A stretch of DNA of 64,000 nt from Lachnospiraceae bacterium. Its GTDB lineage: Bacteria > Bacillota > Clostridia > Lachnospirales > Lachnospiraceae. The DNA is taken from NCBI GenBank assembly GCA_002892395.1, contig NBBL01000007.1, forward strand, positions 62,130 to 126,129, in the 5' to 3' direction. Both the position numbers and the translations under genes were made by a program. The notes beneath the pieces were generated by a model. It did not search any database and was not told the DNA's origin. It saw only the letters and a list, made by a program, of their open reading frames with translations. Shown piece by piece: positions 1 through 8,611 of the stretch. Each line of letters begins with the position of its first letter. The first letter of the stretch is position 1.

Positions 1-14
1 TTTTGTGTTCCCAT
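1..14 (-). CDS. Start of next permease gene (probable livM), truncated by window edge
   Basis: An ATG on the minus strand at 14 is preceded by an AGGAGA ribosome binding site and lies 11 bases past the livH stop. Only four codons are visible. In branched-chain amino-acid ABC operons the second permease LivM normally follows LivH, so this is inferred from position alone. Confidence 0.4.
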
Positions 15-24
15 GCACTTCTCC

Positions 25-921
25 TCAAACCTTCTCTTCAAAGCGGTACCCCATGAACCCGGTCGGCCGAATCAGCAGAACCAGGATCATGATTGCAAAG
101 CTGACAATATCCTTATAGCCGGGAGAGAGAAAGCCGGAGGTCAGGTTTTCCGCCACGCCGATCAGCAGTCCCCCCGCAACAGAACCGGCAATGCTCCCGA
201 TTCCGCCCAGAATCGCACAGGCCCATCCCTTCAGCCCTGCCAAGGCTCCCATGGTGGGAAATATCGTATAGAGCATTCCCATGAAAAAGCCTGCCGCCGC
301 TCCCAATGCGCCGCTCACCGCAAATGTGACCTTGATCAGGCCTTCGGCATCTGCTCCCATGAGAGAAAGAGTGTGCAGATCCTGAGACGCTGCCATCATC
401 GCTTTTCCCACCAGCGTCTTCTTAAAAAACAGCTGCAATACCGCCATAATAAAAAGGGTTGCAGCCAAAATCTTAAGATGCACGGCACTGACCGTAATGT
501 CGGTGCCTTCAATGGTGGCGATATGCAAAAGCTGGTATGTCATCAGTTGGGGATACACCCGGGGATCGGCACGGAAAACCGCATTGGCGGAATATCGCAC
601 CAAAATAGAAAGACCCAGCGCCGTGATAAATCCGGACTGCTTCAGCGTTCCTTTTTTTCGGAGCGGAACATAACCGAACTGATCCAGAAGCACCGCAGCG
701 ACAGCACCAAGCAACATAGACAGCAGCAGGGCGGGAATCAGAGAAAGACCGACGCAGGCAGTGAGAAAAAATCCGGCATACGCACCCATCATATAGACCT
801 CTCCGTGAGTCCAATTGATGATGCCCACAATCCCAAAGACCGTCGTCCAGCCAATTGCAATCAGGGCATAGATCCCCCCGGACGCCAAGCCGTTTACCAC
901 CTGCTGAATCAATGCCGCCAT
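25..921 (-). CDS. livH: Branched-chain amino-acid ABC transporter permease LivH
   Basis: A 298-residue inner-membrane permease of the LivH type, which forms half of the channel that imports leucine, isoleucine, valine or similar amino acids. The N-terminus (NGLASGGIYALIAIG, then NWTHGEVYMMGAYAG) is the family signature, and about eight hydrophobic segments span the protein. The length is normal for LivH. The ATG is preceded by GGAGGGG. It lies 72 bases downstream of a livJ-type binding protein and 11 bases upstream of a probable livM, which is the standard order. The substrate cannot be told from the permease; members of this family also carry urea or amides. Confidence 0.93.
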   Translation of the reverse strand: MAALIQQVVNGLASGGIYALIAIGWTTVFGIVGIINWTHGEVYMMGAYAGFFLTACVGLSLIPALLLSMLLGAVAAVLLDQFGYVPLRKKGTLKQSGFITALGLSILVRYSANAVFRADPRVYPQLMTYQLLHIATIEGTDITVSAVHLKILAATLFIMAVLQLFFKKTLVGKAMMAASQDLHTLSLMGADAEGLIKVTFAVSGALGAAAGFFMGMLYTIFPTMGALAGLKGWACAILGGIGSIAGSVAGGLLIGVAENLTSGFLSPGYKDIVSFAIMILVLLIRPTGFMGYRFEEKV

Positions 922-993
922 AGGAAGCCCCTCCGACTCCGATCTTTCATTGCTCTCGTAACAACAAACCCTCGATCCGTCCTCCCACCTGTT

Positions 994-2241
994 TTACTCA
1001 TCCAGAACGAAGGCTCCGTCTTTTACAATGACCGTCAGGTAATCCCGCTCCCACTCATTGTCCTCTGTAAAGGTGACGTGTCCTGTCACGCCCTCGCGGT
1101 CGCTTCGCTCCATGCCTTCCCGCATTCCTTCCCGGGTTACGGTTCCGTTGTTCGTCCGCATGGCATAATCCGCGGCCTCTGCAAGCACATAAGCCTGGTC
1201 ATAGGCCATGGCCGCAAAGCTGTCCGGGATCTGCCCGTACTTTGACTCAAACTTTTTCACAAATTCCTGCACCTTCGGATCGGGATTGGTGGAAATGTAG
1301 ACACTCACGCAGGCAGCTCCCTCCAGGGCGTCTCCCGCGATCTCCAGTGCCTTGTCGCTGTAGAGCGAGGTGTGGCAGATGACAAAGGCATCCACGCCGA
1401 GGTTTCTCATCTGCTTGATCAACAGAGCGCAGTCCGTGACGGTTCCGCAGAGCGCGACAGCCTCCGGTCTGTCTCCCTTTACCTTGGTAAGCATGGCAGT
1501 GAAATCCTGATCCGCCGGATTGTACTCGATGCTGTCAATGACCTCTCCGCCGTTTTCCCTGACATACGCCATTAAATTGTCCGACAGGTTTTTCCCGAAG
1601 TCATTGTTGGTATAGAGCACCTCAAATCGACGGAAGCCCTTTTTCAGCGCAGCCTTTGCCATCTGCGGTCCCACCAGGGCATCCTGCACCGCCATGCGGA
1701 AAAAGTAATCACTGCAGTTTGCCAGCGAAGGAGAACTGGAGGACACCACGCATTCCACCACCTCCGCATCATCAATGATGGGTACCATTGCAAGCGTACA
1801 TGAAGTGAGGCTGGAGCCTGTGATCGCCATAATGCTCTCATCATCGGCATACTTTTGAGCTCCCTTCGCCGCGCTCTGGGGATCGCCCTGGTCGTCGTAC
1901 TCATCCAGGACAAGCTTGGCTCCGTTCACGCCGCCCGCCTCGTTGATCTCCTCAAACGCAAGCAGCAGTCCCCGCTCCTGATCCAATCCATAAAGTGCAT
2001 TGTCTCCCGAAAGCGGGTTCACCATACCGATCCGTATTTCCTCCTGCGTTGCCTTGATCCCGCCGCTCCCTGCACTGCTTTCCCGGTTCTCTGCCCGCTC
2101 TGTCCGATCCTCCGAAGCCGTACTTTCTGCTCCCTGTTTCACTTCGGTCCCCACATATTGGCCGCTTCGGCCGCAGGCCGACAACGCAACGATAAGTCCC
2201 AAACATACGGCGGTCTGCACTGCTTTCATCCTGTTTTTCAT
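994..2241 (-). CDS. Branched-chain amino-acid ABC transporter substrate-binding lipoprotein (LivJ/LivK type)
   Basis: A 415-residue periplasmic-binding-fold type 1 protein, anchored outside the membrane by lipid, that captures the ligand for the adjacent LivH permease. The signal peptide ends in the lipobox LSAC. A Ser/Glu-rich linker follows, then the LivJ core starting near IRIGMVNPLSGDNALYG. An open frame extends 11 codons upstream, but the ATG at 2241 has an AGGAGAGG site at good spacing, so that start is preferred. The ligand is not evident; leucine-type amino acids are the default for the family. Confidence 0.9.
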   Translation of the reverse strand: MKNRMKAVQTAVCLGLIVALSACGRSGQYVGTEVKQGAESTASEDRTERAENRESSAGSGGIKATQEEIRIGMVNPLSGDNALYGLDQERGLLLAFEEINEAGGVNGAKLVLDEYDDQGDPQSAAKGAQKYADDESIMAITGSSLTSCTLAMVPIIDDAEVVECVVSSSSPSLANCSDYFFRMAVQDALVGPQMAKAALKKGFRRFEVLYTNNDFGKNLSDNLMAYVRENGGEVIDSIEYNPADQDFTAMLTKVKGDRPEAVALCGTVTDCALLIKQMRNLGVDAFVICHTSLYSDKALEIAGDALEGAACVSVYISTNPDPKVQEFVKKFESKYGQIPDSFAAMAYDQAYVLAEAADYAMRTNNGTVTREGMREGMERSDREGVTGHVTFTEDNEWERDYLTVIVKDGAFVLDE

Positions 2242-2558
2242 CGTACCTCTCCTTCGCAGCATTCCGTTGAACAAGCCCTCAGGTTTCTTTCTCTATGGAT
2301 ATTCTATCTGTTTTACCGCAGTTACGCCACAATTTTTTGGCCAAAAGGGCAAAGCCTCCCAAAGACCCCTCCGATCCGAACAGAGGCGCCGATCTGAACG
2401 GCAAGCAAGCCCATGCCCATGCTTACCTTACAATGTGAATATGCTTCCCTTTGTAAGAAGGCTTAGTAATCGAACTTCTACATGTCTCAAGTAAAAATGC
2501 ATATCCTTTACATCCGCTAAAATAACCTTCTACACTCGACAAGTAATCCAAACAGAAT
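2242..2558. other. Intergenic region upstream of the livJ-type gene
   Basis: No credible gene is seen in these 317 bases. The stretch should hold the promoter of the liv operon on the minus strand, but no convincing -35/-10 pair with 16 to 18 base spacing was found. Confidence 0.5.
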
Positions 2559-2587
2559 AAATCGCCCGGATTCAATCCGGACGATTT
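2559..2587 (-). terminator. Terminator downstream of sdaAA
   Basis: A near-perfect dyad centred on 2573 has arms of about 14 bases with one mismatch and is followed on the minus strand by a T-rich stretch. It sits 22 bases past the sdaAA stop and ends the transporter-sdaAB-sdaAA unit. Both flanks are A/T-rich, so it may act in either direction. Confidence 0.7.
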
Positions 2588-2608
2588 TCAAGTTTTCATA
2601 CAAGGTCC

Positions 2609-3502
2609 TTAATCGTTTTCTTTCTTCTTTCCAAACACCTGCTCGCGGAGCTTCCGCCCCGTGGGTGTCTGCGCCAACCCCCCGGCTGCCGTTTCCTTTA
2701 AGCTGACCGACATGGCATCTCCCACGGATTTCATTGCTTCAATACACTCGTCTGCCGGAATTTTTAAATCCAGCCCCGCCAGCGCCATGTCCGCTGCTGA
2801 AAAGGCGATAACAACTCCCGAGGCGTTCCGCTTGATACAGGGAATCTCCACCAGACCTGCTACCGGATCGCAGACAAGCCCCAGCTGATTTACAATCGCA
2901 ATTCCCAGTGCATCTGCGCACATCTTTGGGGTTCCTCCCATCAGCTCCACCAGTGCCGCAGCCGCCATGCCGGAGGCACTGCCGCATTCTGCCTGACATC
3001 CCCCCTGTGCGCCTGCAATACAGGCGTTTTGTGCCACGACCATTCCAAAGGCAGCTGCTGTGAAAATGGACATGACGATATCGCGCTTCGGCATTTTTTT
3101 CTCTTCGTACATGGATACCAGGCAGCCCGGTAAAATTCCGCAGCTTCCTGCCGTCGGTGTCGCCACAATCCGCCCCATCGCAGCGTTGCAATTGGACACG
3201 GCAAGCGCCCGGGAAACCGCGCCGCTCATAAAGCTTCCCATGAGACCGCCGTTTCCCTTTGCGTAGGCGCGCATGCGCTCGCCCTCTCCCCCGGTCAAGC
3301 CGGAAGTCGAGCGGCAGCCCGGGGTTCTCCCGAAGATCTCCGACTCAATCATGACATCGAAGCTTTTCTCCATCTGCTCAAACACTTCTTCTTCCGAACG
3401 CATCATCTGCGCCGCCTGATCCCGCAGACAGATTTCGCTTATTTTTTTACCTTCTGCATCAGCCAGCTCCACCAGCTCCCGGATTGATTTGTATGTTATC
3501 AT
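2609..3502 (-). CDS. sdaAA: L-serine dehydratase, iron-sulfur type, alpha subunit
   Basis: The 297-residue alpha subunit of the [4Fe-4S] L-serine dehydratase, which deaminates L-serine to pyruvate and ammonia in the cytoplasm. Family motifs are intact: TAGSCGILPGCL, CIAGAQGGCQAECGSASG and CDPVAGLVEIPC, which supply the cluster cysteines. Size is typical of the two-subunit Gram-positive enzyme. The ATG has a GAGGGGAAAG site. It lies 12 bases after sdaAB and is co-transcribed with it and the upstream symporter, which suggests a serine uptake and breakdown unit. Confidence 0.95.
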   Translation of the reverse strand: MITYKSIRELVELADAEGKKISEICLRDQAAQMMRSEEEVFEQMEKSFDVMIESEIFGRTPGCRSTSGLTGGEGERMRAYAKGNGGLMGSFMSGAVSRALAVSNCNAAMGRIVATPTAGSCGILPGCLVSMYEEKKMPKRDIVMSIFTAAAFGMVVAQNACIAGAQGGCQAECGSASGMAAAALVELMGGTPKMCADALGIAIVNQLGLVCDPVAGLVEIPCIKRNASGVVIAFSAADMALAGLDLKIPADECIEAMKSVGDAMSVSLKETAAGGLAQTPTGRKLREQVFGKKKEND

Positions 3503-3514
3503 GTCTTTCCCCTC

Positions 3515-4183
3515 TTAAATTGCCCGGATCAGAAGGACGTTGTAGATATGATCCATTTTCCGGATGTCCTCGATCAGCTGATCCGGCGGCAATTCATCCA
3601 GCTCTATGGTCATGAGTGCTGTCCCGCCGCGTTCCACTCGGCTAAGCCGGAAATTTCCGATATTCAGATTTCCGTAGCGCCAGTACATGAGGTTGGTGAC
3701 ATTTGCAATAACACCCGGCGTATCCTGATGCATCACCAGAATGGTATTGTTCTCCCCTGTAAAATTCACCTGGAGATCGTCAATTTTATCGACGCGAATA
3801 TTTCCGCCCCCGATGCTTGCGCCCTCCACCACGCCGCTCCTTCCGTCCTGGCACCGATAGGTAATGCGGGCAGTATTGGGATGTGCCCCCGGAATGTCCT
3901 CTGCAATAAACTCATACCGAATTCCGCGCTCCGATGCGATTTTCAGCGCGTCCCGCAGTTCGTCTGAGTAGCTGTGATATCCCATAATTCCTGCCAGCAG
4001 GGCACGGTCTGTCCCGTGCCCCTCGTAGGTTCTCGCAAAGGATCCGGAAAGCTGAATGGATACACTCTCCAGCTTCCCCTTTCCAATCATCTTATTTACA
4101 ACACGTCCCAGTCTGCAGGCACCTGCCGTATGGGAGCTGGACGGGCCGATCATGACCGGACCGATAATATTAAATACATTCAT
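3515..4183 (-). CDS. sdaAB: L-serine dehydratase, iron-sulfur type, beta subunit
   Basis: The 222-residue beta subunit of iron-sulfur L-serine dehydratase. The N-terminus carries the IGPSSSHTAGA motif of the beta domain, and the C-terminal part from about residue 148 (ILVMHQDTPGVIANVTN) is an ACT domain, expected to bind amino acids and regulate the enzyme. The start overlaps the end region of the symporter gene (2 bases apart) and has no strong Shine-Dalgarno site, so translation is probably coupled. The sdaAA gene follows at once. Confidence 0.94.
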   Translation of the reverse strand: MNVFNIIGPVMIGPSSSHTAGACRLGRVVNKMIGKGKLESVSIQLSGSFARTYEGHGTDRALLAGIMGYHSYSDELRDALKIASERGIRYEFIAEDIPGAHPNTARITYRCQDGRSGVVEGASIGGGNIRVDKIDDLQVNFTGENNTILVMHQDTPGVIANVTNLMYWRYGNLNIGNFRLSRVERGGTALMTIELDELPPDQLIEDIRKMDHIYNVLLIRAI

Positions 4184-4185
4184 AT

Positions 4186-5397
4186 TCAGGCTGCTTTCTT
4201 CCCCATGTATTTCTTATAAATCGTATTGACGATCACACCGATTGCATTGTCCCCCGACACATTGCAGGCAGTTCCGAAGGAATCCTGCGTGATATAGAGT
4301 GCAACCATCAGGGCGCAAATCGGACCGTTTGGATCCCCTGCTTCCGTTCCGAATATCATATAGAGGAACGGAAGTGCCGTCATAATAGAGCCGCCCGGTG
4401 CCCCCGGAGATGCGACCATTGCAATACCCAGTGTCATAATGAACGGCACCACTGTCCCAATGCTGATTGGAAGATCATGCATGAGGCACACTGCAGTCGC
4501 ACAGGCCGTAATGGTAATCATGGAGCCGCACATGTGAATGTTCGCACAAAGCGGAACCACAAAGTTTCTGATTTCTTCACTGATGCCGTTTGCCTCTGCA
4601 CAATGAAGATTGACCGGGATCGTTGCAGCGGAGGACTGGGTCCCGAGAGCCGTCGCATAGCCTGGAATCTGATTTCTCATCAGGCGAAACGGATTCTGAT
4701 GGCTCACAGTTCCCGCAACAAAGAACTGAATGGTCAGATACACGAGATGCATGATGATAACCACCAAAAATACCTTCCAAAGGATTCCAAGTATGGTGAA
4801 GGTCTTTCCGGAATACGTCATATCCACAAACGTTCCGCAGATATAGAGCGGAAGAAGCGGAATAATGGAGGCATGCAGCACCGCATCAATGATCGCCGAA
4901 AAGTCTTTCATGCCATTGTACAGCGAGCTCCCGACGGTTTTATTGCGAAGACTCGAAAGACAGAGCCCGATGATAAAAGCGAGCACCACCGCAGAAAGCG
5001 TGTCCAGAATCGGCGGCAGCGCAATGGAGAAGTAGGTTGCAACACTGTCGCCTGCGGCAGCCTGAATCCGCTCCACGGCACTTGCAGATATAAAATGCGG
5101 GAACAGGGTGCCGGAGACCAGGTACGAAGCGCTCCCTGCAATCAACGTAGAGCCATATGCCAGCGCCACGGTAATCAGCAAAAGCTTTCCTGCTTCCTGA
5201 GACAGATCCGCAATTCCCATGGACACATAGGCCAGGATCATCAGCGGAATCACAAATTTCAGATAGGAGCTAAAAATAGATGACAGCGTCACCACCAGCC
5301 TGCAGAACCAAAGCGGCATATACTGACCGATCAGAATGCCGACAGCGATCGCAAGAATCAATTGAGGAACCAGACCCAGTTTCTTTTTTTCACTCAT
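4186..5397 (-). CDS. Dicarboxylate/amino acid:cation symporter (DAACS family), probable serine transporter
   Basis: A 403-residue multi-span membrane protein of the DAACS (SstT/GltP) family. It has eight or so hydrophobic helices, the serine-rich hairpin GTQSSAATIPVN, and the family region AMVASPGAPGGSIM. These carriers move amino acids or dicarboxylates with sodium or protons. Position directly upstream of both serine dehydratase genes suggests L-serine, as in SstT; that is inference. An in-frame GTG lies three codons upstream, but the ATG at 5397 has the better-spaced AAGGGTGG site. Confidence 0.85.
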   Translation of the reverse strand: MSEKKKLGLVPQLILAIAVGILIGQYMPLWFCRLVVTLSSIFSSYLKFVIPLMILAYVSMGIADLSQEAGKLLLITVALAYGSTLIAGSASYLVSGTLFPHFISASAVERIQAAAGDSVATYFSIALPPILDTLSAVVLAFIIGLCLSSLRNKTVGSSLYNGMKDFSAIIDAVLHASIIPLLPLYICGTFVDMTYSGKTFTILGILWKVFLVVIIMHLVYLTIQFFVAGTVSHQNPFRLMRNQIPGYATALGTQSSAATIPVNLHCAEANGISEEIRNFVVPLCANIHMCGSMITITACATAVCLMHDLPISIGTVVPFIMTLGIAMVASPGAPGGSIMTALPFLYMIFGTEAGDPNGPICALMVALYITQDSFGTACNVSGDNAIGVIVNTIYKKYMGKKAA

Positions 5398-5508
5398 AGT
5401 ATCCACCCTTTCTCAGTGATGGGGCTTCGGAGCGCGCCATCCGTCCCCCAATAAGAACCTGTTACCGTTTTATCGTATCTGATTTTTTCTTATTTTAAAA
5501 ATTCATAC

Positions 5509-5537
5509 TTTTCAACAATAGGATTATAAATTATAAT
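5509..5537 (+). promoter_or_regulatory. Candidate promoter of the LysR gene
   Basis: TTTTCA at 5509 and TATAAT at 5532 are separated by 17 bases, 33 bases ahead of the start codon. The -10 is perfect, the -35 is weak. The surrounding A/T-rich dyads may be where the divergent LysR protein binds. Confidence 0.4.
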
Positions 5538-5569
5538 AGTCTGACAATAGTTGCGCAAAGGAGAGACCA

Positions 5570-6454
5570 ATGGAGCTGCGACAACTGACCACCTTTCAGA
5601 AGGTTGCGGAGCTGCGAAGCTTTTCCCGTGCCGCCGAGATGCTCGGATACTCCCAGTCCGCCGTCACGGTTCAGATTCAGGCGCTGGAAAAGGAGCTCAA
5701 CACCCGGCTGTTTGACCGCTTCGGAAAAAATGTGTCCATCACCTCCGCAGGAAGGCAGCTTTTAAAACACAGCGAAAGCATTTCCGCACAGGTGACGCAA
5801 ATTTACAAAGAGCTTGGAGAAGGAAACCGGCAGAATCACAGCATGCACATCGGAACCTTGAACTCACTGTGTACCTTTGTCCTCTCCGATATGCTAAAGC
5901 GCCTTTACCGGGATTATCCCGACTACCATATCAAAATCACGCAGGACTCTCCCAATGCGCTGATTGAGATGATGGAGCACAACGAATTGGACATCATCTA
6001 TTTTCTTGATTCTCCCCGATATGATACCCACTGGAAAAAGCTTCCTCAAAAGCGGGAGCCCATCGTATTTGTCTGCGCACCAGATTCCCCCCTCGCCAAT
6101 CGAACAGATCTCCCCATGGAGGAGATTCTAAGGGTGCCTCTTTTTCTCACGGAGGAGCGGGACAACTACCGCTATGCGCTCAATCAGTACCTGGCGTTCC
6201 ACGGATATTCGTTGAATCCCTCGCTTGAGGTGGGGGACACGGAGGTGCTGGTGAATATGCTGAGAAGTGAAAGGGGAATTTCTTTTCTTCCCTACTTTGC
6301 AGTCAGAGATCATCTGGAAAAAAAAGAGCTGGCCCTGTTTGAGCTTCACAATTTTCGAATGAACATGTATCATCAAATCGTATACCACAAGGATAAGTGG
6401 GTCACGGACGAAATGCTGGCATTCATCCGCATCGCCCAGGCGATGTTGGAATAA
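5570..6454 (+). CDS. LysR-family transcriptional regulator
   Basis: A 294-residue LysR regulator. The first 60 residues are the winged helix-turn-helix (LRQLTTFQKVAELRSFSRAA, then SQSAVTVQIQALE), and residues 90 to 290 form the ligand-sensing domain. The start has an AAAGGAGAG site. The gene is transcribed away from the symporter-sdaAB-sdaAA unit across 172 bases, so control of serine breakdown is the natural guess. A PucR-type regulator follows 11 bases later in the same transcript. The effector is unknown. Confidence 0.9.
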   Translation: MELRQLTTFQKVAELRSFSRAAEMLGYSQSAVTVQIQALEKELNTRLFDRFGKNVSITSAGRQLLKHSESISAQVTQIYKELGEGNRQNHSMHIGTLNSLCTFVLSDMLKRLYRDYPDYHIKITQDSPNALIEMMEHNELDIIYFLDSPRYDTHWKKLPQKREPIVFVCAPDSPLANRTDLPMEEILRVPLFLTEERDNYRYALNQYLAFHGYSLNPSLEVGDTEVLVNMLRSERGISFLPYFAVRDHLEKKELALFELHNFRMNMYHQIVYHKDKWVTDEMLAFIRIAQAMLE

Positions 6455-6465
6455 GGAGGATAGGG

Positions 6466-7632
6466 ATGGCACTGACCGTTCAGGATCTGATCAATCGCAA
6501 TCTGTTTCCGGGACTTCGTCTCGCCGCCGGAATCAGGGGAGTTGAGAACCGCATCACCTGGGTCAACATTATGGAAATTCTTGACACGCCCCAAACCACA
6601 AAATCCGGAGAGCTTTTGATTACGACCGGCTACGGACTCGCCGAGGAAAGCAAATACAGCGATATCATCCCCCAATTAAAGGGCAGGGGCATATCCGGTA
6701 TTGCAATCCAGCCCGGCTATTACATTGACACCATTCCCGACTACATTCTGAACGCTGCTGATGACTGCGGTCTTCCCATCCTCAGCTTGCCGCCGGACTA
6801 CTCTTTTTCCGACCTTCTCCACGTACTCATCGGAGAAATCGGATCGGAGACGGAGCTGCTATCACCGACCGGCTTTGATTCCGGTTACTTTTTGCAGACG
6901 TTGACCGAACACCTTTCGGGCTCACCGCAGTCAATTTTTACCGGCAGTCAGCCGGCTTTTCTCCTCTGTGTCCGAGCCGTCAACGCCAGTGCCGTCAAAG
7001 CGGAGCAAATGGAGCAGGCGATGAAGCAGCTGAAAAGTCAGCTGCAGGACCGTTCGCAGGAAATCATCCCTGTGGTGCGATCCGGCGGTCTTGCCTGCTT
7101 CCTTCTGTCTCTGAAGGAAAAACAGCACTTCAGTGCGCTGTCTTACGACATCCAGCTTCAACTCACTCTCTTCTCCGAGCAAGTCGGCGTCCGTTTCTAT
7201 GCGGGCAGTGACCGGCTGATGCATCAGGAAGCGCTTCCCCTTGGTTTTCGCCACACAGCGCAGTGTCTGTCTCTGCTTCAGAAGCTGGAGGCAAAGAGAG
7301 GAATCTGCCCCTATGAAAACTATGATTTCATCGAAACCTTCGGATCGCTCTACCTGGCGGGAAGAGATCGTTTTGTACAAAGCAAGCAGCTCCGGATTCT
7401 TTTGGAACAGGATCGAAGCAAAGGAAGCGACTACGTGCGTACTCTTCGGCTCTACCTCTCGGAAAACTGCAATACCTCCCGCACGGCGGAGCGTCTGTTC
7501 ATCCACCGGCACACTCTCCTGAATCGGCTGGAATCCATTCGGAACCTGAGCGGCCTGGATCTGCAGAATTACTATTCCCGGCTTTCCATGAGCTGTGCCC
7601 TGATGCTGCACGACCTTTACGGCGTATCGTAA
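6466..7632 (+). CDS. PucR-family transcriptional regulator
   Basis: A 388-residue PucR regulator. The N-terminal PucR domain (LTVQDLINRNLFPGLRLAAG) covers about 125 residues, and the C-terminal helix-turn-helix includes LYLSENCNTSRTAERLFIHRHTL, typical of the HTH_30 family. These proteins often sense purine or amino-acid breakdown. The frame is open further upstream, but the ATG at 6466 has AAGGAGGATAG at ideal spacing and opens with the family start. It is co-transcribed with the LysR gene. Two different regulator types in one transcript beside a serine pathway is unusual. Confidence 0.9.
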   Translation: MALTVQDLINRNLFPGLRLAAGIRGVENRITWVNIMEILDTPQTTKSGELLITTGYGLAEESKYSDIIPQLKGRGISGIAIQPGYYIDTIPDYILNAADDCGLPILSLPPDYSFSDLLHVLIGEIGSETELLSPTGFDSGYFLQTLTEHLSGSPQSIFTGSQPAFLLCVRAVNASAVKAEQMEQAMKQLKSQLQDRSQEIIPVVRSGGLACFLLSLKEKQHFSALSYDIQLQLTLFSEQVGVRFYAGSDRLMHQEALPLGFRHTAQCLSLLQKLEAKRGICPYENYDFIETFGSLYLAGRDRFVQSKQLRILLEQDRSKGSDYVRTLRLYLSENCNTSRTAERLFIHRHTLLNRLESIRNLSGLDLQNYYSRLSMSCALMLHDLYGVS

Positions 7633-7898
7633 AGCAGGTTGCAACTTTCCTGACGATTCCAACACTTCAGAAACATTTGAGAAAACAGCATTGTATCGGA
7701 TGCCAACAACTTACAAAAACATTGTTAAGGAGTGTGCGGAGGAGTCTCTGTAAATCGGATGCAGAAAAAGAGAAGCAAACCACAAAGATAAAGAGTCATT
7801 TTGAACAGATCTTAGACTTAAAATAGTGGCGCCACACGTGTGACAAATGCACCATTTCATGTACCGGAATCCCGCTCTCCCCTGCGGGAAAGCCGCAT
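7633..7898. other. Intergenic region between pucR-type gene and tRNA
   Basis: No gene is supported in this stretch. It contains a short direct repeat of ATCGGATGC near 7696 and 7757 and a small CCCGC/GCGGG hairpin near 7871. No clear terminator for the regulator transcript is visible. Confidence 0.5.
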
Positions 7899-7900
7899 AA

Positions 7901-7955
7901 AAAACCTCGTAAATCCGCCATTTTCCTAATCAAACGGCTTATTTACGAGGTTTTT
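7901..7955 (-). terminator. Terminator downstream of tRNA-Pro
   Basis: Arms at 7901-7914 and 7941-7955 are perfect complements of about 14 bases around a 26-base loop and end in a T-run on either strand. It lies just past the 3' end of the minus-strand tRNA, and could also stop the converging regulator transcript. Confidence 0.75.
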
Positions 7956-7962
7956 CCAACAT

Positions 7963-8035
7963 CGGGGTGACAGGATTTGAACCTGCGACATCCTGCTCCC
8001 AAAGCAGGCGCCCTACCGGACTGGGCTACACCCCG
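7963..8035 (-). tRNA. tRNA-Pro (anticodon UGG)
   Basis: The minus strand folds into a 73-base cloverleaf: acceptor CGGGGTG/CACCCCG, D stem GCCC/GGGC, anticodon stem CCTGC/GCAGG with loop TTTGGGA, and T arm with TTCAAAT. The anticodon TGG reads proline codons. The CCA end is not encoded. It stands 66 bases downstream of the yfcE-type gene. Confidence 0.96.
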
Positions 8036-8101
8036 AATGTGTATCAGTTTACCCCATTCGGAGGAAAAATTCAATTGATTTTTCCCATCTTCCTCTCTGC
8101 C

Positions 8102-8611
8102 TCATGATGAAAAGAGTTCCCCGGCTCCCAGGTGCTTCAGCGTATACCGCGTTTCCTCCCCCGCTGTCTCCTCCATCAAAAGATAGGTACACTGTCTCCC
8201 CTCCTGCCTCGGATAGGAAATGCTGCCCGGGTTTAACAAAGTCACACCGCCCCGGCTTTCAATCAGCGGCCGGTGCGTATGTCCGAACATCGCAACATCA
8301 CAGCCCCGCGCCACTGCCTCCTGGCGCAAAAGCTCCGTGTCCAGCGAGACATTATAATAATGTCCGTGGGTCAGGAGACATTTGTGGCGTCCGATCCTCA
8401 GCTCCCTTTCACTGTCCAAAGCGGAAAAAAAATCGTTGTTGCCCTTGACCGCAACAAACCGGGTGGAGGAGGGAAGCCAGGTTTGGAACAAATGCTCGCT
8501 CCCCTCGGAATCTCCGAGATGAATCAGCATATCAATGGGCATTTCTCGCTCAAGTGCCAGCTTTAAATTTTGATCCTTCCTGTGTGTATCGCTTACAATC
8601 AGCACCTTCAT
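8102..8611 (-). CDS. YfcE/MJ0936-type metallophosphoesterase
   Basis: A 169-residue cytoplasmic calcineurin-like phosphodiesterase. All metal-binding motifs are present: SDTH at residue 7, HLGDSEG, GNND, THGHYYN, and GHTHRP. Members hydrolyse phosphodiesters; the natural substrate is unknown. The open frame extends 31 codons upstream, but MKVLIVSDTH is the family start, and its ATG overlaps the rdgB stop by four bases, so the two are translationally coupled. The pairing of rdgB with a YfcE-type phosphoesterase is common in Firmicutes. Confidence 0.9.
   Translation of the reverse strand: MKVLIVSDTHRKDQNLKLALEREMPIDMLIHLGDSEGSEHLFQTWLPSSTRFVAVKGNNDFFSALDSERELRIGRHKCLLTHGHYYNVSLDTELLRQEAVARGCDVAMFGHTHRPLIESRGGVTLLNPGSISYPRQEGRQCTYLLMEETAGEETRYTLKHLGAGELFSS

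Noticed and set aside
13-1245. A 410-codon plus-strand frame over livH
   Set aside because: It is antisense to livH and to the end of the livJ-type gene, and has no family features.
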